Notes: a model not told the origin generated them from the sequence alone. 64,000 nucleotides of DNA from Flavobacteriales bacterium (GCA_019912395.1 JAIOIH010000042.1:62001-126000); one strand, 5' to 3'. Shown: positions 1 through 9,524, counted from the first letter of the stretch. Made by a program: numbers and translations.

Positions 1-174
1 CGCCCCGAAGCAAAGACGCGCGCCCTGAACATGGTGGAGCAAATGGACACCGAAGGCTTTGGCAACTGCACAAACATCGGTGCGTGCGAGATCGAGTGCC
101 CGAAGGACATCTCGCTGGAGAACATCGCACGGTTGAACCGGGAGTACTTGGGGGCGGAGTTGTCGAAGGAGTGA
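1..174 (+). CDS. sdhB: Succinate dehydrogenase/fumarate reductase iron-sulfur subunit, C-terminal end (partial)
   Basis: Open from the first base in frame 1 to TGA at 172-174, giving the last 57 residues of a protein that begins outside the window. The segment reads [20 protein letters not shown], then [20 protein letters not shown]. This is the conserved C-terminal cluster-binding region of Bacteroidota SdhB, with Cys in [12 protein letters not shown] ligating the [3Fe-4S]/[4Fe-4S] centres. The family passes electrons from the flavoprotein SdhA to the membrane quinone site in the TCA cycle and respiratory chain. sdhC and sdhA would be expected upstream, outside the window. The 131-bp gap to the next gene and a separate -7 motif suggest the operon ends here. 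Confidence 0.88.
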   Translation, partial: RPEAKTRALNMVEQMDTEGFGNCTNIGACEIECPKDISLENIARLNREYLGAELSKE

Positions 175-293
175 TCCGATCTGCTGATGTTTCGAGCAGC
201 AACCGGAACTACTGAGGAGCCAACCTCCTATTCACGCCCGCTTTGGCCACCAACCCCTCGATCGGTTACCATGCTCATGCACCGTTCGCTTCA

Positions 294-301
294 TAGCTTC
301 G
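294..301 (+). promoter_or_regulatory. -7 promoter element (TAGCTTCG) of the methionine aminotransferase gene
   Basis: TAGCTTCG fits the Bacteroidota -7 consensus TAnnTTTG with one change and lies only 4 nt before the ATG at 306, so the transcript would be nearly leaderless. No clear TTG is seen about 20 bp upstream. The same TAnnTT(C/T)G box recurs before many genes in this window, which supports it. Confidence 0.45.
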
Positions 302-305
302 GCCC

Positions 306-1454
306 ATGCCCATGGAACTCCACAGCAAGCTCCCGCAAGTAGGTACCACGATCTTTTCCGTGATGAGCAAGCTGGCGCAGGAGTGTGGCGCCATCAACCT
401 CAGCCAAGGTTTTCCGGATTTCCCGATCGATGAGACGCTGGGCGAGTTGGTGCATACCGCCATCAAAGCGGGGCACAACCAGTATGCTCCGATGCCCGGT
501 ATCATGCCCTTGCGCGAGGCCATCGCGGCGAAGGCGGAAGCGCTCTACGGCTTTGCCTATGATCCGGAGCAAGAGGTGACCGTGACCGCTGGTGCCACCC
601 AAGGCATCTTCACCATTGTGGCGGCAGTGGTGCGGCCGGGCGATGAGGTGATCATCATCGATCCCGCATACGACTGCTATGCGCCGAGCGTCGAACTCTT
701 CGGGGGAACTCCGGTGCATGTGCCGCTCGATGCCAATATGCGCTTCGATGCTGAAGCGGTGAAAAATGCCATTACGCCGCGCACACGATTACTCATGATC
801 AACACGCCGCACAACCCCAGTGGCGGGATCCTGCGGGATGCGGACATGCGCGCCATCGCGGACCTGCTGCGCGGCACGGACATTCTTTTGCTGAGCGATG
901 AGGTCTACGAGCATATCGTGTTCGACGGTGAGAAACATGCTTCTTCCATCCGCTATCCGGAATTGCGTGAACGCGCGTTCATCGTGTTGAGCTTCGGGAA
1001 GGTGTTCCACATCACCGGCTGGAAAACGGGCTATGTGCTGGCCCCGAAGGCGCTGATGACCGAGTTCCGAAAAGTGCATCAGTTCAACGTGTTCAGTGTA
1101 AACACCCCGGCGCAATATGCGTTGGCGGAATACCTGAAGGACCCATTACACTACGAACAACTTCCCACATTCTTTCAAGCCAAGCGAGACCGTTTCCTCA
1201 TCGGTCTTCGGGCTTCGCTATTCGAGCCATTGCCGTGCGAGGGCAGCTATTTCCAACTGGCGGACTACAGCAAGGTCAGCGATGAGCCCGACCTCGCTTT
1301 CGCGAAGCGTTTGGCCACTGAGCACGGCGTGGCTGCGATACCTTTAAGCCCCTTCTACAAGGATCCGCCTTCGGGCCAGCGCCTGCTCCGGTTCTGCTTC
1401 GCGAAGCAGGACGAAACATTGGACAACGCCATTGAAAAACTATGCGCGATCTAA
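306..1454 (+). CDS. ybdL: Methionine (glutamine-dependent) aminotransferase, YbdL-like, PLP-dependent
   Basis: A 382-residue fold-type I aminotransferase. The PLP-binding lysine is K232 in SFGKVFHITGWKTGY. Asn and Asp cofactor contacts are seen in NTPHNPSGG (from N166) and SDEVYEH (from S197), and the substrate-loop motif is NLSQGFPDFP. The family transfers the amino group between methionine or aromatic amino acids and 2-oxo acids, commonly regenerating methionine from 4-methylthio-2-oxobutanoate in the cytoplasm. The ATG at 306 is preferred because a -7 box lies just upstream and the length matches the family (about 385). The stop overlaps the following omega-amidase gene by 13 bp, which indicates translational coupling. 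Confidence 0.9.
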   Translation: MPMELHSKLPQVGTTIFSVMSKLAQECGAINLSQGFPDFPIDETLGELVHTAIKAGHNQYAPMPGIMPLREAIAAKAEALYGFAYDPEQEVTVTAGATQGIFTIVAAVVRPGDEVIIIDPAYDCYAPSVELFGGTPVHVPLDANMRFDAEAVKNAITPRTRLLMINTPHNPSGGILRDADMRAIADLLRGTDILLLSDEVYEHIVFDGEKHASSIRYPELRERAFIVLSFGKVFHITGWKTGYVLAPKALMTEFRKVHQFNVFSVNTPAQYALAEYLKDPLHYEQLPTFFQAKRDRFLIGLRASLFEPLPCEGSYFQLADYSKVSDEPDLAFAKRLATEHGVAAIPLSPFYKDPPSGQRLLRFCFAKQDETLDNAIEKLCAI

Positions 1455-2218
1455 GGACGACATTGGTGCAGAGCATGCTCCATTGGGAGGATGCAGCGGC
1501 CAACCGCACACTGTTTTCCGGGAAGCTCGACGGATTGAGAGGCAAAACGGACCTGATCGTTCTACCCGAGATGTTCACAACCGGCTTCACGATGAACACC
1601 GCCTTGGCCGAGACGATGGACGGCCCGACAGTGCACTGGATGAAGGTGCAAGCAGCGAGTACGGATGCCGCGATCTATGGCAGTGTGATCATCTCGGAAG
1701 GCGGCAATGTCTTCAATCGCGGCCTCTTCATCACACCTGGCGGCAACGTGACGCACTATGACAAGCGACACCTGTTCCGCTTCGCGAACGAGACGGACCA
1801 CTTCACCGCCGGCAAGGAACGCGTAGTGGTGGAATGGCGCGGATGGCGCGTGCTGTTGCAGATCTGCTTTGACCTGCGCTTCCCCGTTTTTGCCCGCAAC
1901 CGTGGGGATTATGACGCTGTACTCTACGTGGCCAACTGGCCCGAAGCACGGAGCTTTGCGTGGAGCCAACTGCTGATCGCACGTGCCATCGAGAACCAGT
2001 GCCATGTGGTGGGCGTGAACCGGGTGGGCATGGACGGCAAAGGCATCCACTACACCGGTGACAGCATGGCGGTCGATCCGAAGGGGCAGGTGATGGCATC
2101 GTGCAAACCGGCAACAGACTGCATCGCACATGCAATGTTCGATGCCGCAGCATTGCAGGACTTCCGTATAAAATTCCCGGTGGGGATGGAAACGGACGAC
2201 TTCGAGCTGAAGGTCTGA
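1442..2218 (+). CDS. yafV: Omega-amidase (nitrilase superfamily, YafV-like)
   Basis: A 258-residue nitrilase-fold hydrolase with the complete catalytic triad: E43 in LPEMF, K108 in YDKRHLF and C142 in ICFDLRFP. YafV/Nit2-type enzymes hydrolyse alpha-ketoglutaramate or alpha-ketosuccinamate, the products formed when glutamine or asparagine donates nitrogen in a transaminase reaction. The gene overlaps the ybdL-like aminotransferase by 13 bp, so the two probably form the glutaminase II type pair: the amidase removes the keto-amide and makes transamination irreversible, which would support methionine salvage. It ends with zero spacing against the convergent large surface-protein gene. Confidence 0.88.
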   Translation: MRDLRTTLVQSMLHWEDAAANRTLFSGKLDGLRGKTDLIVLPEMFTTGFTMNTALAETMDGPTVHWMKVQAASTDAAIYGSVIISEGGNVFNRGLFITPGGNVTHYDKRHLFRFANETDHFTAGKERVVVEWRGWRVLLQICFDLRFPVFARNRGDYDAVLYVANWPEARSFAWSQLLIARAIENQCHVVGVNRVGMDGKGIHYTGDSMAVDPKGQVMASCKPATDCIAHAMFDAAALQDFRIKFPVGMETDDFELKV

Positions 2219-5200
2219 TCAGCGGAGCACTTGCACGTGGCCCAGCTTGGTCTGCTCGAATCCGAGGTGGCCGTCAGTGCTTTCCACAAGGCGGTACACC
2301 ACCCGGAAAGCATAGATGTCATTCGGCATCTGTTGTCCGCCCACCGTACCATCCCAACCCGTATTCACGTCCATGGAATGGAAGATCACCCCGCCCCAGC
2401 GGTCGAAGACGTACATCTCATACTCGCCGATGTTGTTTCCCACGGGAAGCCAGATATCGTTACGCCCATCACCGTTCGGGGTGAAGGTATTGGGGATGAA
2501 GATCGTCGGTCGGCAAAACTCGTTCACCAGCGCACTGTCCGCCAGGGAGCAGCCGAAAGCATTGGTGATGGCTACACTTCTCCAGCCGTAGGTAGTGGCC
2601 CGGATCATTTGCGAGGCCTGACCATCATCCCACACGAACGTGCTGCCCGGATTGCCTGCATCGATCTCCACGAAATGCGGGTCCTCATCCAGGCAGGTGA
2701 AATACTGGTGCGTTGGGATGCGGTCGGGGGTCGGGTTGAAGATCACCCTCACCTCGTCCGACGTGGTGCAATGCCCATTGTTCACCTCGACCATGTACTC
2801 CCCCGTGCTGCCCGCAACGATCGTGCGCGTCGTGGCCCCGGTGCTCCAGGCATAGGTATTGCCGGGATTACCGGCATCCAGCGTGATCCACTCGCCTGCG
2901 CACAGTACCGTGTCCGGTCCGAGGTCCACGGAAGGCGGGTCCACGAAGGTGGCCGTTGCATCGAAGGCGGCCTCACAGCCAAAGGCATTCGTAACGGTGA
3001 CGTTGTACTGGCCCTGCGTACTTACCGTGATCGCCTGTGCGCTTTGGCCGTTGCTCCACGCATACGTCGCCCCTGGATTGCCCGCATCAAAGGTGATGGG
3101 CTGCCCGGTGCAGGCCGTGATATCGTTCAGATCGTCCACCGGCCCGGGATGGAAGATCACCACAACGGTATCGGAGGCCGTGCAATACCCGTTCGTGACC
3201 GTCGCGATATAGGTGCCGCTTGTATCGATGTCCAATAGTGCCGTGGTATGGCCCGTATTCCATGCATAGTCCAGGGGAGCTGTTCCGGCGTTCAACTGGA
3301 CCGGGGTGCCCTCGCAATGTTCCTGGTCCGGTCCCAAGGCCACCAGCACGCGTGGCATCAGGGTGACCTCCGCATCGAAGGTTTCACTGCAGTTCTGTGA
3401 CGTGGTCACGGTTACTGAATAGGTCCCGCTTGCGCTGGGATGGATGCTTTGTGTGGTCTCGCCCGTACTCCACAGATAGGTGCTTCCTGGATTGCCGGCA
3501 TCCAGCGTGGGCTGTGACTCCTCGCAGACCGTCACATCCTGCAACATGTCCAGCGGTGCAGGGTTGAGCGCGATCAGCACCTCATCCGCGGCCTGGCAGC
3601 CTTGTGGTGTGGTCACCGTTACGCCGTACGTCCCCGTGGCGTTCACCGTGATCTGGGAAGTGGTGGCACCCGTGCTCCAAAGCACGCTGTTGCCTGCATT
3701 GCCCGCATCAAGCACGTGGTTCATCTGGCCGCATACCGCGAGATCGGGGCCGAGGTCCACAACCGGGAGCGGGTTGAAGCTGGCGTAAAAAGTCTTGATC
3801 GCTTGGCAGGCCTGGCTATCGGTAATGGTAACGGTGTACTGGCCTGGCTGGTTCACGGTGATGGCCTGGGTGGTGGCATTGGTGTTCCACTCGTAGGAGG
3901 AGCCCGGGAAGCCCGCATCAAGTACCAGCTGCTGCCCCGCACAGGTGCTCATGTTCACCGGCGTGATCAGATTGTCGAAGGCCACGCTAATGGTAGTGGA
4001 GTCCATGATACTGCACCCGTTCTGGTCGGTTAGGGTGACTACATAAGTGGTGGTGGTATCCACCAGGATGGTGGGCGCCAGGATGTTATCCGCATTCAAG
4101 TGTCCCGCTGGGGTCCACGCCACTTGGTAGGGAGGAGCGAGATTATGGTTCGCTTGCAATTGCATGCCGAGCGCGGAGCACACGGTAGTGTCGGAGGTCA
4201 GGGCCACGGTATAGGCCGGGTTCACGTTCACCGTAGTGCTGGATGTGCGCAAACAACCGGTCTGGGTATCGGTGACCGTGCAGATGAAGTCGGTGGTGTC
4301 CGTAGGCGTGGCCAGTGTGGTGGCCGCGGAAGGGTTGGCGACCACGCTGGAAGGCGACCAGGCTAGGGTGTACGGTCCCGTGGAGTTCACCGCTGCGGAA
4401 AGCTCCACCGTTCCGTCATGGCAAATGGTGGCATCGCTGGAGGAGGTGGTTACGGAGCTCAACTGGTTCACGCCCACCGAGACCTGTTCGGTGGCCGTGC
4501 AACCCCATGAATTCGTGGCGTGTACCGTGTAGGTAGTGGTGGCTGATGGGGAGGCGACCGGGTCGGCGATGGTGGTGGAACTGAGTCCGGTGACCGGTGC
4601 CCACGACCAGGCGATCCCCGAGCCGGAAGTGGCTTGTGCATGCAACTGGATACCCGCTGCATCACAGCGCACCGTATCGTTGATCGGTTGGATGCTGAAG
4701 GAAGGGGCCACCTGCACCAGCACGGAGTCCGTATACGTGCAGCCGGAAGCATTGACCACTTCAGCCAGGTACCAAGTATCACTCGTGGGTGTCGCGATGG
4801 GCATGGCGATGCCGGCATTGCTCAAGGTGGCGGCCGGTGTCCAGGTCAACTGTCCCACGGGGTCCTCATAGCGTGTGATGAGCACGTTGTCCATGGACCA
4901 ATTGTCCTGACCGGCACCGGAATGCGCCAGTTGCCTCCACCGCAACCGCACGGCATTCCCGCCGACACCCAGTGCGGGAATGGCGACATCCAATGAAGTG
5001 AAGGCGGGATAGGCATTCTCGTGCAAGGTTTCCAGGATGTTCCATGCAAGCCCGTCCGTACTGTACTCCAGCACCACGTCCTCCCCGGGGTCGGCATCAT
5101 CGCAGGGAGCTGCGCCGGAAGCGATCTTCAGGGTGAAATGAGCGACACCTCCATTGCTGAGGTCGATGGGAGGCGCGATCGCGCTGCGCGTGCCATTTCC

Positions 5201-7213
5201 GTTGAAGTACAAGGCCTCACCGGTCACCGAGCCACAGGCATCGCTGATGCTTGCCCCCTGAATGCTCTCCCACCACGGGGCCCACGCTCCTTCGAAGGCA
5301 TCGGCGAAGAGCACGCGCTCCACCTCGGCATGCAGGGTGGTGGTGTTCCCGGCACAGATGGAATCATCCGATGCGGAAGTACGGATGGCGAAGATGTTAC
5401 TGGGGTGGACCTGCACGAGGACGCTGTCCACCGCGCTACCGCAACCCACGGGGCTTGTCACCTGCAGCTTGTACCATGTATCCTGGCTCGGGTATGCGAC
5501 CGGGTCGGGAATGGAGGGATCGGACAACTGCGCCGAAGGGCTCCAGTTCAGGTCGAACCATTGCGCATCGGGGATGGCCCCCGTACCAAGCTGCACGGAG
5601 GTGAACTGGCAGACCGTAGTGGTGGTGGAACCGTTCACGTTGAGGTCCAATTGGGGCTCCACGGGCAGGCCCACTTGGAATTCGAAATGTTTTGTGCAGC
5701 CACTTGGCGAGAGTTCCCCGTCAACACGGTAAACATCGTTGTGGTCCGGAGTGAACGTGTAACTGTTGCCCGTGGCCAGGACGGTTCCGGGATCACTGGC
5801 CATGGTCCATTGGGCATTGGTCAGCACGATCGGTGCGCTCAATGTGATCGGTCCGGAGGAGCAGATCACCGAATCCTGCGCAACGGGTTCCTCCATGTTG
5901 TTGGAGATCCCGTACATGTAGCTTTCTCCCGTGGCCATGCCATAGGCGTACGCCAGGAATCCCGCTGGTGATGAAAGCCGGTGGGTGCCCGCCGCGATGA
6001 ACACGCTGGCGTAGGAGAGGCCCGGACAGGCGGAATAGGTGGTGAACAAGGCCGGGGCAACAGGGCTTCCGTCCAACTGGAGTTGAGGGATGGCCCCCGT
6101 GGGCGTGACCACGCTGACGAAATGGCCCATTACGGCCTGGGTGGAGAAGAGCGTGGTGAACTGTGCGGAATTGCTCATCCGGTCGTCCGGTGTAAGCAAA
6201 AGCAGCGAAGGGTCACCACTGCCCGAGCAAGTGGCTCCTTGCATCATTTGGGTCACACTGACCGGCTTGTCACTGGTGACGCAAACGGCCTGGGTCGTAT
6301 TGAGCACCTGATGGGTCTCCCCCGCGTTCAGTTGTACCGGCGCCCCACTATCGATGGTTACCCACGTATTGTCCTCGTGCGCCAGAACGCGATAGCCCCA
6401 AGCGGACAAATTGCCCAATGGCACGGTGTGGAAGGAGGTTCCCCACGTATTCACCGGGGTCATCTGTTCGTTCACGTGGTCACAGGCCGCGCAGCTCACC
6501 ACGGCGCACATGCTTCCCCCGAAAACGGCGAACGGCCTGCAGGGTCCGCTCTGCGCGGTGCCGGTGATCACAGTCCCGGTGAGGTCCGAAAGGCCACTGA
6601 GCGCCTGTACCTGGAAGACCTGCCCCGCGTTCAGGTCCACGGTGAACGGAACGCCCGGTGCATGCCCCCCCGTAGTGGTGGTGGTTGGCGTGATGCTGAT
6701 GGTGGTTCCGTCCTGGGTGGCCACCACCATGAATTCACTGCGGAAGATGTAGGTGCCATTGGGAAATGAGGTTGACGTTCCCGGCAGTGCATCCACCCGG
6801 TAGGACGTGCCCAAGCCGGAAACCGGGAGCACCTGGGCCGCATCAGTGGTCTGGTTCTGATAGTTGACCGCCGTTACGGTGATGGGTTCCACCGAGGTGA
6901 TGTGGACACCGCGGTCCAGCACCGTTTCCGATCCGGTAACCTCGTAAATGTTGGGAATGGCCACGGAAGTAACGCCGTTCGCCGACACGGCGAAGGATGT
7001 GCTCCAGCCGGCCAGGGGCACGCTCACGGTACCCGTGGTCGCCTGTGCCGAGGTGATCTTTACCGAAAGCTGTTGAGTGCCCGATGCGTTCTGCATGAAG
7101 CCCAGCCAGAACTCCCGTCCGCGTGTGTCCAAGTGTTCCGACTGTGCCGATACGGCAGTCGCAACGAACAGCAGGAAAGCACTGAGCAGTGGACGCATGC
7201 GGGGATGATTCAC
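2219..7213 (-). CDS. Large T9SS type B surface protein with IgGFc-binding-like N-terminus and tandem repeats
   Basis: A 1664-residue secreted protein. Residues 1-24 are a signal peptide ending VSAQ; a start at the second Met (7198) is also possible. The next 400 or so residues, beginning HLDTRGREFWLGFMQN, resemble the IgGFc-binding-protein domain common in Bacteroidota adhesins. PKD-like modules follow, then a reelin/laminin-like region (EALYFNGNGTRSAIAPPIDL). Seven tandem repeats of about 70 residues carry the signature LDAGNPGSTYxWSTGxTT. The C-terminus starts FIPNTFTPNGDGRNDIW and contains MYVFDRWGGVIF, the gliding-motility-associated type B sorting domain (CHU_C class), so export by T9SS to the outer surface is expected. 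An adhesin or gliding role is inference. It has its own strong promoter. Confidence 0.87.
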   Translation of the reverse strand: MNHPRMRPLLSAFLLFVATAVSAQSEHLDTRGREFWLGFMQNASGTQQLSVKITSAQATTGTVSVPLAGWSTSFAVSANGVTSVAIPNIYEVTGSETVLDRGVHITSVEPITVTAVNYQNQTTDAAQVLPVSGLGTSYRVDALPGTSTSFPNGTYIFRSEFMVVATQDGTTISITPTTTTTGGHAPGVPFTVDLNAGQVFQVQALSGLSDLTGTVITGTAQSGPCRPFAVFGGSMCAVVSCAACDHVNEQMTPVNTWGTSFHTVPLGNLSAWGYRVLAHEDNTWVTIDSGAPVQLNAGETHQVLNTTQAVCVTSDKPVSVTQMMQGATCSGSGDPSLLLLTPDDRMSNSAQFTTLFSTQAVMGHFVSVVTPTGAIPQLQLDGSPVAPALFTTYSACPGLSYASVFIAAGTHRLSSPAGFLAYAYGMATGESYMYGISNNMEEPVAQDSVICSSGPITLSAPIVLTNAQWTMASDPGTVLATGNSYTFTPDHNDVYRVDGELSPSGCTKHFEFQVGLPVEPQLDLNVNGSTTTTVCQFTSVQLGTGAIPDAQWFDLNWSPSAQLSDPSIPDPVAYPSQDTWYKLQVTSPVGCGSAVDSVLVQVHPSNIFAIRTSASDDSICAGNTTTLHAEVERVLFADAFEGAWAPWWESIQGASISDACGSVTGEALYFNGNGTRSAIAPPIDLSNGGVAHFTLKIASGAAPCDDADPGEDVVLEYSTDGLAWNILETLHENAYPAFTSLDVAIPALGVGGNAVRLRWRQLAHSGAGQDNWSMDNVLITRYEDPVGQLTWTPAATLSNAGIAMPIATPTSDTWYLAEVVNASGCTYTDSVLVQVAPSFSIQPINDTVRCDAAGIQLHAQATSGSGIAWSWAPVTGLSSTTIADPVASPSATTTYTVHATNSWGCTATEQVSVGVNQLSSVTTSSSDATICHDGTVELSAAVNSTGPYTLAWSPSSVVANPSAATTLATPTDTTDFICTVTDTQTGCLRTSSTTVNVNPAYTVALTSDTTVCSALGMQLQANHNLAPPYQVAWTPAGHLNADNILAPTILVDTTTTYVVTLTDQNGCSIMDSTTISVAFDNLITPVNMSTCAGQQLVLDAGFPGSSYEWNTNATTQAITVNQPGQYTVTITDSQACQAIKTFYASFNPLPVVDLGPDLAVCGQMNHVLDAGNAGNSVLWSTGATTSQITVNATGTYGVTVTTPQGCQAADEVLIALNPAPLDMLQDVTVCEESQPTLDAGNPGSTYLWSTGETTQSIHPSASGTYSVTVTTSQNCSETFDAEVTLMPRVLVALGPDQEHCEGTPVQLNAGTAPLDYAWNTGHTTALLDIDTSGTYIATVTNGYCTASDTVVVIFHPGPVDDLNDITACTGQPITFDAGNPGATYAWSNGQSAQAITVSTQGQYNVTVTNAFGCEAAFDATATFVDPPSVDLGPDTVLCAGEWITLDAGNPGNTYAWSTGATTRTIVAGSTGEYMVEVNNGHCTTSDEVRVIFNPTPDRIPTHQYFTCLDEDPHFVEIDAGNPGSTFVWDDGQASQMIRATTYGWRSVAITNAFGCSLADSALVNEFCRPTIFIPNTFTPNGDGRNDIWLPVGNNIGEYEMYVFDRWGGVIFHSMDVNTGWDGTVGGQQMPNDIYAFRVVYRLVESTDGHLGFEQTKLGHVQVLR
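2630..3990 (-). repeat. Seven tandem ~210-bp coding repeats in the surface protein
   Basis: Copies of the LDAGNPGS-type motif are encoded near 2650, 2862, 3072, 3282, 3490, 3698 and 3913, a regular spacing of about 210 bp (70 residues). Each module ends in a GxYxVTVTNxxGC-type strand, as in PKD-like beta-sandwich repeats. The copies have diverged in DNA, so this is old protein-level duplication rather than a recent array. Confidence 0.8.
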
Positions 7214-7285
7214 GGTCGGGTCGGCTTATCTTTTTCGATGCCTTGTTACGGGCGCAACGCCAGAAGGTTCGATTCGACGAACACG

Positions 7286-7315
7286 CAAATTTAGTCGACG
7301 AAATTTATCCGTCAA
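7286..7315 (-). promoter_or_regulatory. Promoter of the large surface-protein gene
   Basis: On the minus strand TTG (7315-7313) is followed after 19 nt by TAAATTTG (7293-7286), a full match to the Bacteroidota -33/-7 consensus TTG-N19-21-TAnnTTTG. The region is markedly AT-rich compared with its surroundings. It leaves a leader of about 65 nt before the start at 7213. Confidence 0.72.
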
Positions 7316-7440
7316 CTATTTTATTATTGCCGCATGTGAGAGCAAAAGCCTTGCCAATAAAGATAATTCAGCAATTATCAGGCTGTTTCGGCCCACTTCC
7401 TCGATCTAACGAGGGACCCCAATTCCTTCGACGAACCGAT

Positions 7441-9039
7441 TCAAGGTCGATCCATCACCTCCCACGATCTCTCCACGGCCCATCCCGCACGGATCACCAC
7501 GGGATCGGGATCCAGGAATACACGCTCCGGTTGTTGCCGGGCGGTGTATGATCCCGTTGTCCAGCGCCCATCTCCATTCCGGTCCTGGATCAGTTTCAGC
7601 CCGTAGCTGCCCGGGAGCAGGTCCGTCCAGTGTACTCCCGCAGGAAGGGAGTCCAGCCGGACCTCCCGCGCCGTTCGGCCCTGCGGCATGGATAATTGGA
7701 GCACCAACGGGCCTGGCAGGGTGATACCGCTATCGACGGCGAGCTCCACCTTCAACTTTCCCAAAGAGCGTGGATCACGAGCCCCGAGGCTCAGCCGCGT
7801 TGTATCGTTCGTTCCGCCCATCACCCCCTTGATGGCCTTGGGATACAGCACCAGCGATGCGGACTTCCCGTCGGGAAGCTGGAGATCAACCCCGATGGTA
7901 CGTCGCCTGTTGCTATCCAAGATCGCCATGAACGGGGTGAGTACGGTATCCACGCGCAACTCCAGATGTGCCGTGTCCACCTTGGCCACGGGACGCGTGG
8001 TCCGGAGCCATACGGCCCCCGAGACCGGATCACGGCCGGCCGTTACCGTCAAATTGAACGGCATGGTGCCGACGGCGCGGTAGGTCAAGGTGTCCAGCAC
8101 CACACCGCCCTCGCTGAGGATGAACCGCTGCCCATTGAGCAGGGTGGTGTCCGAAGGCCAGAACACCACCGTGTCCCGTTCCGAACTGTATTCCGGCCAC
8201 CAAGCAAGCTCCCCTCCTTGGCGGTCGATGGAACTGAGCGCGAGTTCTCCGGCACGGCGTGCCATCACCATGCGCCACCCCCTGTCATCCAGCACGTTCG
8301 CTCCGGTGACGAACTGGCTGGCGGACACCGGCAGGAACAGGAAGAGCTCCTGCTCCGTGGTATCCTTCGGATCGATCACACTATCGAGAAAGGCGATCTC
8401 CTCATTGGGTAGGTCGAAGCGATAATTGGCGTTGCGATCCCTCAAGGCGCTTAGGTGCTTGAGGCCACTGCGGAGGTGGGCCAGCTTGAAGCTTCCATCC
8501 GCCGAGGTACGGGTGAAATAGGCCGGTGGTGCCGTGCGCACATTCCCCGTATCGCTCGCATCGTGGAGAAGGACCAGCACCTCCGCTGCAGGCAGCCCGC
8601 TGAAGGCATCCAACACCTTGCCGGCAACGGACAGGCTATCCACGTAATCTCCGGTTGACACTACAAATGACAGGCCCGCCGCCGCGTTCCCCTCGCTCAG
8701 GTCCTTCACGGCCTCCCCGATGTTGAAGGTGTAGGTAGTGTTCTCCGCCAAGGGTGCGTTCAAGGTGATCACCACGTCGGAGCCTCCGCTCACCGTTACG
8801 TCCGGGGCCTTGGGCAATGGTGGTGAAACCAAGAGTCGCTCCCGCACGCGGTCCAGCTTCACCCGTTCATCGAAGTGCAGTATGATCCGCTTACCCGTGA
8901 ACCGGATGCTGCCATCAGCGGGCTCGGCTCCGATCAGGCGTGGGGGCTCCGTGTCCTTGGGACCTCCTTGGGGCTCCCTCACCTGCGCACAGGCAGCCAT
9001 CAGCAGAACGGCAAATGCTCCCCAAACCTTCCTTTTCAT
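7441..9039 (-). CDS. Ig-like (SbsA-type) domain lipoprotein
   Basis: A 532-residue lipoprotein. The signal peptide ends in the lipobox LLMAAC, with acylated Cys16. Residues around 30-130 (GAEPADGSIRFTGKRIILHF ... TYTFNIGEAVKDLSEGN) match the Big_5/SbsA Ig-like domain found in many Bacteroidota lipoproteins. Residues 135-240 look like a carboxypeptidase-regulatory-like beta-sandwich (VAGKVLDAFSGLPAAEVLVL). The remainder is beta-rich with no recognised catalytic motif. The gene overlaps the upstream methionine-sulfoxide reductase gene by 4 bp (ATGA), so they are cotranslated. Attachment to the outer membrane is inferred; the function is unknown. Confidence 0.82.
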   Translation of the reverse strand: MKRKVWGAFAVLLMAACAQVREPQGGPKDTEPPRLIGAEPADGSIRFTGKRIILHFDERVKLDRVRERLLVSPPLPKAPDVTVSGGSDVVITLNAPLAENTTYTFNIGEAVKDLSEGNAAAGLSFVVSTGDYVDSLSVAGKVLDAFSGLPAAEVLVLLHDASDTGNVRTAPPAYFTRTSADGSFKLAHLRSGLKHLSALRDRNANYRFDLPNEEIAFLDSVIDPKDTTEQELFLFLPVSASQFVTGANVLDDRGWRMVMARRAGELALSSIDRQGGELAWWPEYSSERDTVVFWPSDTTLLNGQRFILSEGGVVLDTLTYRAVGTMPFNLTVTAGRDPVSGAVWLRTTRPVAKVDTAHLELRVDTVLTPFMAILDSNRRRTIGVDLQLPDGKSASLVLYPKAIKGVMGGTNDTTRLSLGARDPRSLGKLKVELAVDSGITLPGPLVLQLSMPQGRTAREVRLDSLPAGVHWTDLLPGSYGLKLIQDRNGDGRWTTGSYTARQQPERVFLDPDPVVIRAGWAVERSWEVMDRP

Positions 9040-9524
9040 GGCAGTATGGCCTCGATCAAGCTGCAGAGCTGTGCCAGTCCCCGTTCATCCGCAGGCCTGA
9101 AGTCGTTGAGCACTGCACTGTCCACATCGAACACGGCGGACACCACACCGCCTCGGCCGTGCAAGGGGAGCACGATCTCGCTGCGGCTGGCGGCGCTGCA
9201 TGCGATATGCCCCGGGAACGCATCCACGTCCGGCACGTTGATGATGCGGGCCTCCTTCCATGCGACGCCGCAAACGCCCTTGCCGTGGCCGATCGGGCTG
9301 CAGGCGATCGGGCCTTGGAACGGACCCACCACCAACTGACCTTCCTGAACGCGATAGAACCCCACCCAATGCCAATGGAAGACGTGGTGTACCGCTGCGC
9401 AGAAGTTGGCCATCGCCGCAATGGGGTCGTTCTCACCGGCCAACAGCGCCTTCACCTGCGGGAACAGTGCCGTGTACAAGGTTGCACGGTCCGTGGTCTC
9501 GGAGATCACAAGCTGCTCGGCCAT
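9036..9524 (-). CDS. msrC: Free L-methionine (R)-S-oxide reductase, GAF-domain type
   Basis: A 162-residue single GAF-domain protein. Cysteines C75, C85 and C109 have exactly the 10- and 24-residue spacing of the redox cysteines of E. coli fRMsr (YebR, Cys84/94/118). The enzyme reduces free methionine-R-sulfoxide in the cytoplasm using thioredoxin. Much longer in-frame extensions exist upstream, but they run antisense through the peptidase gene and are not coding. The start at 9524 follows a TATCTTCG box by 16 nt and gives the family length. Its stop overlaps the Ig-like lipoprotein start (ATGA). Confidence 0.88.
   Translation of the reverse strand: MAEQLVISETTDRATLYTALFPQVKALLAGENDPIAAMANFCAAVHHVFHWHWVGFYRVQEGQLVVGPFQGPIACSPIGHGKGVCGVAWKEARIINVPDVDAFPGHIACSAASRSEIVLPLHGRGGVVSAVFDVDSAVLNDFRPADERGLAQLCSLIEAILP

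Noticed and set aside
2630-3990. Regularly spaced repeats suggesting a CRISPR-like or satellite array
   Set aside because: The 210-bp period encodes diverged protein modules in one long reading frame of the surface protein; the DNA copies are not identical and there are no spacers.
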